Assembly (NCBI GenBank): GCA_015056085.1
Contig: SVHA01000008.1
Coordinates: forward strand, 1-64,000
Length of the DNA: 64,000 nucleotides
Reading direction: 5' to 3'
Source of the DNA: Clostridiales bacterium
Lineage (GTDB): Bacteria; Bacillota; Clostridia; Christensenellales; Aristaeellaceae
The notes beneath the pieces are model-generated. The model was given only the letters and a program-made list of their open reading frames with translations, had not been told where the DNA came from and did no database searches. The position numbers and the translations under genes are program-made. Below, in pieces: positions 14,900-22,785 of the stretch; the stretch's first letter is position 1; every line of letters starts with the position of its first letter.

Positions 14900-16005
14900 G
14901 CTTTTTCTCCTGTCTGCATCCCTTCCTGCCCTGCCCGCTCCTGCCACAGGGACATCACGCCGATGGCCGCCATGGCTTCCACCACGGGAAGGGCCCGGGG
15001 AAGAATGCAGGGATCATGGCGGCCCTGAACGGCCACGGGAGCATTCTCCTTGCGGGAGAGGGACACGGACTGCTGCTCCATGGCGATGGAAGGCGTGGCT
15101 CTCACGGCACACTGGAACACCACGGGCATCCCGTTGGTGATTCCGCCCTGCACGCCGCCGGAGTGATTCGTTTGGAAGGTGATATTGTCGCCTTGCATCC
15201 GCAATGCGTCATTGGCCTGACTGCCCGCCAAACGGGCAAAACCAAACCCTTCGCCGAAGGAAACGCCCTTGACGGCGGGAATGGAGAACATCAAATGACT
15301 CAGCACGCTCTCCACACTGTCAAAGAAGGGCGCACCCAGCCCCGCCGGAAGGCCATCCACCCGGCACTCAATGGTTCCGCCCACGGAATCGCCCTGTTCC
15401 CGGGCTTTTCTGATGGTTTCTTCCATTTTCGGCACAAGATCTGCCCGCAGGACGGGCAGGGACATTTCCGCCAGGCGGTCTGCGTTTTCCATGGTCAGCA
15501 GGGGCAGGAAGGAATCGTCCTGCACATCCCCCAGACGGAGGATATGGGCAGTTATCGTCACGCCCCGGCTTTTCAGGTACTGCCCGCACAGCGCCCCGGC
15601 AAACACCACAGGCGCCGTCAGCCGACCGGAGAAATGTCCGCCGCCCCGGTAGTCCTCATGGCCGAAGTAATGCACATGACCGGTGTAATCCGCATGGCCG
15701 GGCCGGGGAACATCCATGTCAGGATAGTCCTCAGGCCTTGCGTCCTGATTGCGGAAGATGACCGTCAGCGGCTGCCCGGTGGTGACGCCCTTCCACACGC
15801 CGGAGAGGATTTCCGGCACGTCGTCTTCCTGGCGGGAGGAGGTGAATTCTCCCCTGCCCGGCGCACGGCGCAGGAGCATCTGCCGGATGTGCGCCATGTC
15901 CAGCGTCACGCCTGCCGGAAAGCCGTCCAGCGTCATACCGATGGCCTCGCCGTGGCTCTGCCCGAACAGGGACAACTTGATCGCCCCTGAAAAGATGCTG
16001 CTCAC
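14896..16005 (-). CDS. aroC: Chorismate synthase
   Basis: Protein of 369 aa, converts 5-enolpyruvylshikimate-3-phosphate to chorismate with reduced FMN. Family signatures are SLFGQSHGEAIGMTLDGFPA (~12-31), the PRPGHADYTGHVHYFGHEDY segment (~99-118) and GRHDPCILPRALPVVEAM (~326-343). The length is normal. The start is GTG (16003-16005), overlapping the aroA stop as GTGA; its own stop overlaps the next gene. The three genes form one operon with tight coupling. Confidence 0.95.
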   Translation of the reverse strand: MSSIFSGAIKLSLFGQSHGEAIGMTLDGFPAGVTLDMAHIRQMLLRRAPGRGEFTSSRQEDDVPEILSGVWKGVTTGQPLTVIFRNQDARPEDYPDMDVPRPGHADYTGHVHYFGHEDYRGGGHFSGRLTAPVVFAGALCGQYLKSRGVTITAHILRLGDVQDDSFLPLLTMENADRLAEMSLPVLRADLVPKMEETIRKAREQGDSVGGTIECRVDGLPAGLGAPFFDSVESVLSHLMFSIPAVKGVSFGEGFGFARLAGSQANDALRMQGDNITFQTNHSGGVQGGITNGMPVVFQCAVRATPSIAMEQQSVSLSRKENAPVAVQGRHDPCILPRALPVVEAMAAIGVMSLWQERAGQEGMQTGEKA

Positions 16006-17276
16006 CCTTCCACCGCCTTTCCGCCCAGTGCGGCAAAGGCCGCCAGATATTCGGGCCAGGATTTGTTCAGCGCCTCGGCGTCGGACACCGTCACTGGCTG
16101 CTGCGCCACCGTGGCAGCAATGCTTGCCAGCATCACCATGCGGTGATCGTGATACGCTTTGAGGGTCACGCCGCCCTGCAGGCGCTCCACACCCCGGATG
16201 ACCAGGTCATCCCCGTCCACACGGGCATTGCCGCCCAGGCTATTAAGGATTTCCGCCGTGGCGGCGAGGCGGTCACATTCCTTCAGGCGCAGTCTGCCGC
16301 AGTCCTTCAGGCGGCTTTCGCCCTTGGCTAACTGGCACACCAGCGCCAGCATGGGAACGATGTCCGGGCAATGATCCATGGAAAAATCAGCCCCATGAAG
16401 ATTTCCGCCGGAGACGCTCACCGTGTCGCCCTGCCGGGTGACGTCGGCGCCCAGCTGTTCCAGCATGGTCAGGATGGCCCGGTCTCCCTGGGTGGTTTCC
16501 TCCTGCAGGCCCGTGACGGTCACGTTTCCGCCCAGCGCCCCTGCGCTGAGCAGCACCGCCGCCTGGGAATAATCCCCCGACAGGGCGGCATTTTGGGCCT
16601 GATATTGCTGATTTCCGGGAATCCGCCAGGAGAAGGGGGCGATTTCTTCAATCTCGATGCCGCTCATACGCAGCGCTTCCACCGTCATGCAGATGTAGCC
16701 CACGCTGGACACCGGCGGCAGCACCGTGAGGGTGGACTCCTCTTCCAGCAGCGGCAGGGCGAACATCAGCCCCGACACAAACTGGCTGGACACATTGCCG
16801 GGGAAGGCATAATCGCCGGGCTGCAGTTCGCCCCGGACATGGAGTTCCGCAGCGCCGTCCGGGCCCACGCCCATGCGCCACTTGACACCCTGAGGAACAA
16901 ACAGGTCCCGATACACATCCATAGGGCGGGCGCCCAGCCGTCCGTGCATACGGAACAGGCCGCCGCCGGAAAGGGCCAGCGCCAGCGGCACAAAAAACCG
17001 CAGCGTGGAGCCGCTTTCTCCGCAATCCAGCACCGGGAAATGGGTCGGCTTTTCGATGCCCTGTACCGTCAGTTGTGCATCTTCCCGCTGAAGGGTGGCC
17101 CCCAGCGCTCGCAGACACCGGCGAGTGGCCTTCATGTCCTGAGAATCATCATAATGGGTCAGAATGGTTTCATGGCAGGTCAGCCCGGCGCAGATCATCC
17201 TGCGATGGGCCTCTGATTTGGAGGCAGGCGCCGGCACTGTTCCCGCCAACACCTGGGGTGAAAAAGTCACTTTCAT
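16002..17276 (-). CDS. aroA: 3-phosphoshikimate 1-carboxyvinyltransferase (EPSP synthase)
   Basis: Protein of 424 aa, transfers enolpyruvate from PEP to shikimate-3-phosphate. Active-site segments are ASKSEAHRRMICAGL (~17-31, Lys/Ser/Arg), DCGESGSTLRFFVPLALAL (~80-98), GNVSSQFVSGLMFALPLLEE (S3P loop), SMDHCPDIVPMLALVCQL (Asp) and KECDRLAATAEIL, HDHRMVMLASIAA. The ATG at 17274-17276 has AAAGGAG 10 nt upstream; the 16 residues before it in frame are not supported. First gene of aroA-aroC-oxidoreductase. An extended -10 (17313-17321) is the likely promoter. Confidence 0.95.
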   Translation of the reverse strand: MKVTFSPQVLAGTVPAPASKSEAHRRMICAGLTCHETILTHYDDSQDMKATRRCLRALGATLQREDAQLTVQGIEKPTHFPVLDCGESGSTLRFFVPLALALSGGGLFRMHGRLGARPMDVYRDLFVPQGVKWRMGVGPDGAAELHVRGELQPGDYAFPGNVSSQFVSGLMFALPLLEEESTLTVLPPVSSVGYICMTVEALRMSGIEIEEIAPFSWRIPGNQQYQAQNAALSGDYSQAAVLLSAGALGGNVTVTGLQEETTQGDRAILTMLEQLGADVTRQGDTVSVSGGNLHGADFSMDHCPDIVPMLALVCQLAKGESRLKDCGRLRLKECDRLAATAEILNSLGGNARVDGDDLVIRGVERLQGGVTLKAYHDHRMVMLASIAATVAQQPVTVSDAEALNKSWPEYLAAFAALGGKAVEG

Positions 17277-17312
17277 TTTAAGCAGACTCCTTTGATGGGT
17301 TTTTCCCGATTC

Positions 17313-17321
17313 ATCATACCA
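17313..17321 (-). promoter_or_regulatory. Extended -10 promoter of the aro operon
   Basis: TGGTATGAT on the minus strand, 37 nt before the aroA start. The -35 is poor. Confidence 0.4.
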
Positions 17322-17425
17322 CATTCCGCAGAAAAATGTTGTTTCTGTTCTGTTTTTTACCGATTAGGAACAGGGAAAATACAATCCAAGACGTTTTCGC
17401 CCCCTTGCCAATTTTTCCCTGCCCC

Positions 17426-17454
17426 TTGACACGGCGATGGTTTCTGCCTATAAT
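17426..17454 (+). promoter_or_regulatory. Promoter of dinB
   Basis: -35 TTGACA (17426-17431), 17-nt spacer, -10 TATAAT (17449-17454): full consensus, overlapped downstream by the LexA box. Confidence 0.9.
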
Positions 17455-17460
17455 ACAAGA

Positions 17461-17472
17461 GAACGAATGTTC
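17461..17472 (+). promoter_or_regulatory. LexA (DinR) box
   Basis: GAACGAATGTTC matches the Firmicutes SOS box GAACnnnnGTTC exactly. It covers the expected transcription start of dinB. Confidence 0.85.
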
Positions 17473-17491
17473 TTATTTGTGAGGTGAGGGC

Positions 17492-18739
17492 ATGGAGCGG
17501 GTGATTCTGCACGTGGACGCCAACAGTTTTTATGCGTCGGTGGAATGTCTGTACACGCCCTCCATCCGGGAAAAGCCGGTGGCGGTGGCGGGCAGCACGG
17601 AGGAGCGCCACGGCATCATCCTGACGAAAAATCAGGTGGCGAAGAAGTTCGGCGTCAGCACCGGCGAGGCCATCTGGCAGGCGCGGCAGAAATGCCCGGA
17701 TCTTGTGTGCGTGCCGCCGGATTATCCGCTGTACATCCGATTCAGCGCCCGGATGCGCAAACTCTACGAGCAGTATTCCGACCGGGTGGAATCCTTCGGG
17801 CTGGACGAGGCGTGGATTGACGTGAGCAACCCCGGCGTGACCATCTCAGAGGGCGAAAAAATCGCCCACGAAATCCGTGAGCGGGTGAAAAGCGAGCTGG
17901 GCATCACCGTGTCCGTGGGGGTGGCTGACAACAAAATCCACGCCAAACTGGGCAGCGACATGAAAAAACCCGACGCCGTCACGGTGATTCCCCCTGACCG
18001 TTTTCGGGAGATCACCTGGCCGCTGCCGGTGGGCGATCTGCTGTATGTAGGGCCTGCCACCCAGCGCAAACTGCGCTTGATGAACGTGCTGACCATCGGC
18101 GATCTGGCACAGGTCAATCCGCTGTTGATTGCCCGCAAGTTGGGCAAAAACGGTCTTTTGGTGCAGGCCTACGCCAATGGTCAGGACCGCTCGCCGGTGA
18201 TGCCGGTGGACTGGCGGATGGCAATCAAGTCCGTGGGCAACAGCACCACGCCACCCCACGATCTGGAGACGATGGACGACGTGCGCTGCCTGTGCTATCT
18301 GCTGGCGGAATCCGTTTCCGCCCGGATGCGGGAGGAAGGGCTGCGGGGCAAGTGCGTGAGCATCAGCGCCCGCACAACGGGGCTGGAGACCTTCTCCCGG
18401 CAAAAGACGCTCCCCCGCCCCACCAATCTCACAGAAGAAATCGCCGGCGCCGCTCTTGCGCTGTTTGAGCAGCATTTCAGGGGGAAGTTCCCCTACCGCA
18501 GCATGGGGATAAGTTGCTCGGCGCTGTGCCCCGAAGACAACCCGATTCAGCTGGATTTCATGGGGGACGAGGCCCATCGCATGAAGTGCGAGCAGATGGA
18601 GCAGGCTATTGACGGCCTGCGCCGCCGTTTTGGGCATCAGGTGCTGCAGCGCTGCGTGGTGATGACGGACAGGCAGTTTGCCGACATCAACCCTGTGGAT
18701 GACCACACCGTTCACCCGGTGCCATTCTTTGCCGGATAG
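17492..18739 (+). CDS. dinB: DNA polymerase IV (Y-family translesion polymerase)
   Basis: Protein of 415 aa, error-prone lesion-bypass polymerase of the SOS response. The palm carries the catalytic carboxylates in ILHVDANSFYASVE (Asp9) and ESFGLDEAWIDVS (Asp/Glu ~108-109). Fingers follow (GIILTKNQVAKKFGV), then the HhH thumb (VGPATQRKLRLMNVLTIGDL, ~190-209) and the little-finger domain (~240-355). The C-terminus lacks an obvious QLxLF-type clamp motif, though NPIQLDF (~348) could serve. The start ATG follows GAGGTGAGGGC. Transcription from a consensus promoter is under a LexA box; a small conserved gene follows 14 nt downstream. Confidence 0.93.
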   Translation: MERVILHVDANSFYASVECLYTPSIREKPVAVAGSTEERHGIILTKNQVAKKFGVSTGEAIWQARQKCPDLVCVPPDYPLYIRFSARMRKLYEQYSDRVESFGLDEAWIDVSNPGVTISEGEKIAHEIRERVKSELGITVSVGVADNKIHAKLGSDMKKPDAVTVIPPDRFREITWPLPVGDLLYVGPATQRKLRLMNVLTIGDLAQVNPLLIARKLGKNGLLVQAYANGQDRSPVMPVDWRMAIKSVGNSTTPPHDLETMDDVRCLCYLLAESVSARMREEGLRGKCVSISARTTGLETFSRQKTLPRPTNLTEEIAGAALALFEQHFRGKFPYRSMGISCSALCPEDNPIQLDFMGDEAHRMKCEQMEQAIDGLRRRFGHQVLQRCVVMTDRQFADINPVDDHTVHPVPFFAG

Positions 18740-18753
18740 GAGGGATTTGACTG

Positions 18754-19023
18754 ATGGAAATGCATAAGCGCCGCCCGGAGAATCCCTGCAAGCGGTATGT
18801 GAAGGTACGGGCTGATTTTGATTTTGATGGCTCTGTGCGCCCGCTGCTCTTTCGGGAGGAAGACGGCCCCGCCTGCCGGATTGACCGCATTCTGGATGTG
18901 CGGCAGGCAGCGTCGCTGAAGGCCGGCGGGCAGGGGGTGAGGTATCTTTGTGAGGCCGAGGGGCAGACCATTGTGCTGTTTAACGATGAGCCGTATTGGT
19001 TTATCGAGTGCGAGGATGAGTGA
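18754..19023 (+). CDS. Small conserved protein of the dinB operon, function unknown
   Basis: Protein of 89 aa, start ATG after GGAGGGATTTGACTG. No motif of known function; the sequence has an N-terminal YVKVRADFDFDGSVRPL strand, then RIDRILDVRQAASLKAGGQG (~45-64) and ends FNDEPYWFIECED, suggesting a small beta-rich fold. Similar short proteins follow dinB in other Clostridia as far as I recall. As it is 14 nt from dinB with no terminator between, it should be SOS-induced. It could be a polymerase accessory factor; this is inference from position only. Confidence 0.65.
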   Translation: MEMHKRRPENPCKRYVKVRADFDFDGSVRPLLFREEDGPACRIDRILDVRQAASLKAGGQGVRYLCEAEGQTIVLFNDEPYWFIECEDE

Positions 19024-19120
19024 AGGGAAATACGGTGCCTCGGCTCTCCCCTTATGAGAATTAACACGGGTTCAGTCCAGAGAGAAGATTGTGCCTTTGC
19101 GGCATTCTGCAATGATAGGT

Positions 19121-19349
19121 GTTCTTTCTCAGGTCTGAGAAAACCCTTGCGACATTTCGGTAATGATTAGCGTTCTTTCTCAGGCCTGAGAAAACCCTTT
19201 GCGGCATTTCGGTAATGATTAGCGTTCTTTCTCAGGCCTGAGAAAACCCTTGCGGCAGTCTGTAATGATTCGTGTTCTTTCTCAGGCCTGAGAAAACCCT
19301 TGCGGCAGTCTGTAATGATTCGTGTTCTTTCTCAGGCCTGAGAAAGAAC
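19121..19349. repeat. Tandem array of five ~51-bp units with palindromic core
   Basis: Units begin at 19121, 19172, 19224, 19274 and 19324 (period 50-52 bp). Each holds the palindrome TTTCTCAGGCCTGAGAAA (the first has one change); in the last unit it widens to a perfect 26-bp palindrome (19324-19349). The bases between palindromes are also conserved, so this is a tandem repeat and not a CRISPR array. The stretch 19024-19120 before it shows a partial, decayed unit and no gene. Confidence 0.9.
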
Positions 19350-19358
19350 CAAAGAGGG

Positions 19359-19405
19359 CCAGAGGGGGTGTCTCAATTCATCCCACCCGGAGACACCCCC
19401 TCTGG
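19359..19405. repeat. Strong 16-bp hairpin
   Basis: Perfect 16-bp inverted repeat (19359-19374 with 19390-19405) around a 15-nt loop, immediately after the palindrome array. C-rich sequence follows and there is no T-run, so it is not a standard terminator. Confidence 0.8.
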
Positions 19406-19570
19406 ACTCCCCCCTTTCCCCCGGTCTTGTGAGAGTTATTGAGTAGACTTACCCTCAAACGCCTCGCAGGGGCGGCCCGTTTCGGGGTCGCTCCGATGAA
19501 GTCCGTGTGCGGCGACGGAGCGCCGCACGCCGGAACTGTTGTGGTGATTCTTGACTGATGCCTGTTTCAC

Positions 19571-19706
19571 GGCCTTGCCGATACAACCAAGGGGCTTTCC
19601 GGTCGCCCCCTGGACCCCTTCGGAGTCCCCTCCGATGATAGTTGACCGAGCAATAAACAAAGGAAAATCACACTAATAGAAAATCCCCCAAGCCCATCAG
19701 GGCTTG
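19571..19706 (-). repeat. Inverted copy of the dispersed repeat at 6494-6625
   Basis: Read on the minus strand, these ~135 bp match 6494-6625 at roughly 85-90 percent by eye: the AAGCCC...GGGCTT hairpin, a T/G-rich spacer, ATTTTCCTTTG, CAACTATCATC, GGAGGGGACTCCGAAGGGG and TCCAGGGGG...AAAGCCCC occur in the same order. Bases 19406-19570 between this and the hairpin show nothing I can name. Confidence 0.8.
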
Positions 19707-19713
19707 GGGTGAT

Positions 19714-20160
19714 GGGTCAAGGGCCAAATAAGACGACTTGCATCCGAAGGGGTCCAGGGGGCGATCGGAAAGCCCCCTGGTTGCCCCGGCAAAGACCCGT
19801 CAGATGCACAAAACTTCTCCAAAAAGAACACCCCGGAAATCCATCAGGATTTCGGGGTAATGGGTCAAGGGCCAAATAAGACGACTTGCATCCGAAGGGG
19901 TCCAGGGGGGCGATCGGAAAGCCCCCTGGTTGCTGCGGCAAAGACAAGTCAGATGTACAAGACTTCTCCAAATAAGAACACCCCGGAAATCCTTCGGGAT
20001 TTCCGGGTGATGGGTCAAGGGCCAAATAAGACGACTTGCATCCGAAGGGGTCCAGGGGGCGATCGGAAAGCCCCCTGGTTGCCCCGGCAAAGACCAGTCA
20101 GATGCACAAGACTTCTCCAAAAAAGAACACCCCGGAAATCCATCAGGATTTCCGGGTAAT
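19714..20160. repeat. Three tandem copies of a 148-150-bp unit
   Basis: Units start at 19714, 19862 and 20012. Each runs: GGGTCAAGGGCC, AAATAAGACGACTTGCATCC, the module GAAGGGGTCCAGGGGG with AGCCCCCTGG, a variable stretch with TCAGATGCAC or TCAGATGTAC, and a closing hairpin built on CCCCGGAAATCC. One diverged copy lies at 6873-7008. Open frames through the units are repeat artefacts. Confidence 0.9.
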
Positions 20161-20309
20161 GGGTCAAGGGCCAATGGCCCTTGCGGGAGTCCAGAGGGCA
20201 GAGCCCTCTGGTGGGGTGTGGGGCAAAGCCCCACAAAAGGGGTGTGGGGCAAAGCCCCACACAGGGGTGTCGGGGACGAAGTCCCTGACCAGGGGGCATA
20301 GCCCCCTGG
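20161..20309. repeat. Hairpin cluster abutting the dehydrogenase stop
   Basis: A run of short GC palindromes (around GGGCCATTGGCCC, GAGGGCAGAGCCCTC, GTGGGGCAAAGCCCCAC twice, GGGGACGAAGTCCC, GGGGGCATAGCCCCC) ends at the stop codon of the dehydrogenase gene. The same kind of cluster ends at the dnaK stop (7010-7125), so the clusters may serve as 3' stabilising or terminating structures. Confidence 0.75.
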
Positions 20310-21251
20310 TCACAGGCCGTTGACAATATTGACCGGGCGCTTGCCCGCCAGGGCATCCAGAATCTGCCGGGAGCAGGCACGGGCCATTTCACATCGGTCA
20401 TCGTAGGTGTTGGAGCCGGAATGGGGCATCAGCACCACATTGTCCATGGACAGGAAACGCTCGGGAATCTGCGGCTCCTGGGGATAGACGTCCAGCCCGG
20501 CGGCAAAGAGATGTCCGCTTTCCAGGGCATCCGCCAGGGCGTCATTGTCCACCACAGCGCCACGAGCGGTGTTAATCAGCATAGCGCCCTTCTTCATGCG
20601 GAAGATCACATCCCGGCTGATGACGCCCCGGGTTTCGTCCGTCAGGGGGCAGTGCAGGGACAGAACGTCGCTGCGGGCGATCAGTTCATCAAAGCTCACC
20701 GGCTCAGCCACCTTGGGATCGCAGCCGCTGCGGCAGTAGCCGATCACGTGCATTCCCAGCACCTTGGCAATTTCCGCCACCCGGCCGCCAATGCGTCCGC
20801 AGCCGAAAATGCCCAGCGTCTTGCCCCGGAGGGTCACGCCCATGTTCTTGCCCATGCCAAAAAGTTCCGGGGGATTCACCCGGCGCAGGCGGTTGTTGAG
20901 TTCACCCACCCGGCGGCTGACCGCCAGCATCAGCGCCACGGCCAGTTCAGCGGTGACGTCCGTGACGGCTTCTGGGATGTTGGTGACAGGAATGCCGCAG
21001 CGGGCGGCAGCCTTCACATCCACCTTGTCGTATCCGGCGCCATAATTGGCGATGATTTTGAGATTCTTTCCGGCCTCAATCACTTCATCCGGCATGGCGC
21101 TGCCAGCCACCACCGCATCCGCTGTGGGAATCATCTCCATCAGCTGCTCCTTGGTGAAAGCCGTCAGAAAGGGCGGGATGATCACATCATGTTCATGGAG
21201 CAGGTCAAAGCCCTCTGCGGGCAGGCCGTGAGTCACGATAATCTTTGCCAT
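20310..21251 (-). CDS. D-2-hydroxyacid dehydrogenase (NAD-dependent)
   Basis: Protein of 313 aa of the D-isomer 2-hydroxyacid dehydrogenase family. The NAD-binding domain has LGIFGCGRIGGRVAEIAKVL (~146-165). Catalytic residues are visible as Arg in NTARGAVVD (~229-237), Glu in YPQEPQIP and His in LMPHSGSNTYDDR (~279). Likely substrates are hydroxypyruvate/glycerate or glyoxylate; phosphoglycerate dehydrogenase activity in serine synthesis is possible, but the C-terminal ACT domain is absent. The ATG at 21249-21251 follows AGGAGGCTTTTTC. It is divergent from the FAD/Rieske gene with only 74 bp between. Confidence 0.88.
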   Translation of the reverse strand: MAKIIVTHGLPAEGFDLLHEHDVIIPPFLTAFTKEQLMEMIPTADAVVAGSAMPDEVIEAGKNLKIIANYGAGYDKVDVKAAARCGIPVTNIPEAVTDVTAELAVALMLAVSRRVGELNNRLRRVNPPELFGMGKNMGVTLRGKTLGIFGCGRIGGRVAEIAKVLGMHVIGYCRSGCDPKVAEPVSFDELIARSDVLSLHCPLTDETRGVISRDVIFRMKKGAMLINTARGAVVDNDALADALESGHLFAAGLDVYPQEPQIPERFLSMDNVVLMPHSGSNTYDDRCEMARACSRQILDALAGKRPVNIVNGL

Positions 21252-21325
21252 GAAAAAGCCTCCTGTGGGGATATTTCAGAAAAATTGCGTCACGCTATGG
21301 AAAAAGCCGCTGGGAGGAATCGCCC

Positions 21326-22651
21326 ATGAACAGCCTCTGGCCCGACTGGCCCCGGGAGGAGCATCCGCCTTTGCGGGGATTTCACCTGACGGAGGTCGCC
21401 ATTGTGGGCGGCGGGTTGACAGGACTATTCTGCGCCGTGATCCTCGCCCGGGCGGGGCTGAAGGTAATGGTGCTGGAAGCCCGGCGCATGGGCCAGGGCG
21501 CCACGATAGCCTGCACCGGCGGGCTTTCGCCTGTGTTTTCTTCAGCATATCAGACAAGCACCGCTTCTGTCAATCCCCCGGCGGCGTTGGCCCATTGGGA
21601 ACTGCTCTCCGGCGCCTTTCGCGACCTGCCGGCCTTCCTGAAGGAGTGCGCTATTGCAGCGGATTTCACCCCCATGGACGCCTCCTGCTATGCCTATTCC
21701 CCCCGGACAGCGGAGCGTCTGGATGCCCTTGCCAAACGGCTGCAGGAAGCCAAAATCCCGGTGGAAAGGAGCACGTCCGGCTGCCTTTTCCCGGTGGATG
21801 AAGCGCTCCTTGCCCGGCAGCAGGGGCGCATCCGCACGCCGGCGCTGGTGGAAGGGTTGATGCGGGCCGCCCGGGAAAGCGGGTGCATCCTTTGTGAAAA
21901 CAGCCCTGTGCGGGATATTTCCGGCACCACGTTGCGCACCGATACGGGGCAAATAGGGTTTTCTGCGGCGATTCTGGCCACAGGCGTGCCCATCACTCTG
22001 CGGGACAGGCGGGTGCTGTCCCTGTTGCGGCCGGTGGGGAAAATCGCCGCCCGGATGTCCCCCATGCACGGAGACACGCTGATGGTCCCCGTCAGCCCCG
22101 ACGGGCTGATGGTGACGCCCTTTCCCGACGCATGGATGACCGGCTGGCAGATGGGGCCGCCGGGGCGGGATCACACGCCGGAGATGGCCCGGTTTGAGCG
22201 GATTCTCCACGCACGCCTGCCGGAACACACCCGGGAAGGGAGCATCCTGCGGCAGGACGTCCACACGGCGGACGGTTTGCCGCTGATCGGCCCTCTCTCC
22301 CACCGGGATTCTCACCTGCTGATGGCCAGCGGGTACAACGGCAGCGGCATCCTCCACGCCTTCGCCGCCGCCCGGATGCTCCGGCGGTATCTGCTGGACA
22401 AGCCGCTGCCAGAGGATGCCTTCTTTCATCCGCTGTGGCGAAGAGCAGCCCCTTCCCCGGAGAATTTGCTCCTCCGTGCAGGGCGGAGGATGTTCTCTGC
22501 AGGGTCTGCGCCCCGGTGTACTCACATGGGCTGCCGCCTGAAGTGGGATGATGCTGCCGGGCGGTGGGAATGCCCCTGCCACGGCTCGTCCTTTACAAGA
22601 CAGGGGGAGGTCATCACCGGCCCGGCAACGCAGGACATCCGGCGCATATAA
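21326..22651 (+). CDS. FAD-dependent oxidoreductase with C-terminal Rieske [2Fe-2S] domain
   Basis: Protein of 441 aa. The N-terminal DAO-type flavoprotein begins with the dinucleotide motif EVAIVGGGLTGLFCAVILAR (~24-43) and has a flavin-side segment PLIGPLSHRDSHLLMASGYN (~317-336) followed by GSGILHAFAAARML. Residues ~392-435 form a Rieske cluster site with CTHMGC and CPCHGSSF. The fusion suggests electron flow between the FAD and the iron-sulphur cluster during oxidation of an amine or hydroxyacid; the substrate is unknown. ATG at 21326 after GGGAGGAATCGCCC. Similar fusions exist in Bacillota (YhfW-like). A serine- or glycerate-related role with its divergent neighbour is only a guess. Confidence 0.85.
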   Translation: MNSLWPDWPREEHPPLRGFHLTEVAIVGGGLTGLFCAVILARAGLKVMVLEARRMGQGATIACTGGLSPVFSSAYQTSTASVNPPAALAHWELLSGAFRDLPAFLKECAIAADFTPMDASCYAYSPRTAERLDALAKRLQEAKIPVERSTSGCLFPVDEALLARQQGRIRTPALVEGLMRAARESGCILCENSPVRDISGTTLRTDTGQIGFSAAILATGVPITLRDRRVLSLLRPVGKIAARMSPMHGDTLMVPVSPDGLMVTPFPDAWMTGWQMGPPGRDHTPEMARFERILHARLPEHTREGSILRQDVHTADGLPLIGPLSHRDSHLLMASGYNGSGILHAFAAARMLRRYLLDKPLPEDAFFHPLWRRAAPSPENLLLRAGRRMFSAGSAPRCTHMGCRLKWDDAAGRWECPCHGSSFTRQGEVITGPATQDIRRI

Positions 22652-22655
22652 AAAA

Positions 22656-22673
22656 GCGGACATGGCTGTCCGC
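22656..22673 (-). terminator. Terminator of the ribU-tsaE-tsaB-rimI operon
   Basis: 7-bp perfect stem GCGGACA/TGTCCGC with a 4-nt loop, then TTTTTTATA on the minus strand. It lies between convergent genes. A second 11-bp perfect hairpin (22730-22753, GTCAGGGCTGC/GCAGCCCTGAC) lies closer to rimI. Confidence 0.7.
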
Positions 22674-22785
22674 ATGAGCGTTTCGCAAAAGTGCTGAAGG
22701 TACTTTTTCGAGTTTTGCACTCCGTCACTGTCAGGGCTGCAAGCAGCCCTGACGGCCGTTTCTCCGTGTCATGAAATTCATTCGG

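Noticed and set aside
19121-19349. CRISPR-like array of palindromic repeats
   Set aside because: The stretches between palindromes are themselves conserved from unit to unit, there are no unique spacers and no cas genes, so it is a tandem repeat.
19717-20401. Repetitive 100-150-residue minus-strand frames with LDPSPGNPEGFPGC-like repeats
   Set aside because: They follow the 149-bp DNA repeat in several frames at once, as expected from a non-coding tandem array.
22675-22785. Possible small RNA between the FAD/Rieske gene and rimI
   Set aside because: Two hairpins are present, but they are adequately explained as terminators of convergent genes and no promoter is visible.
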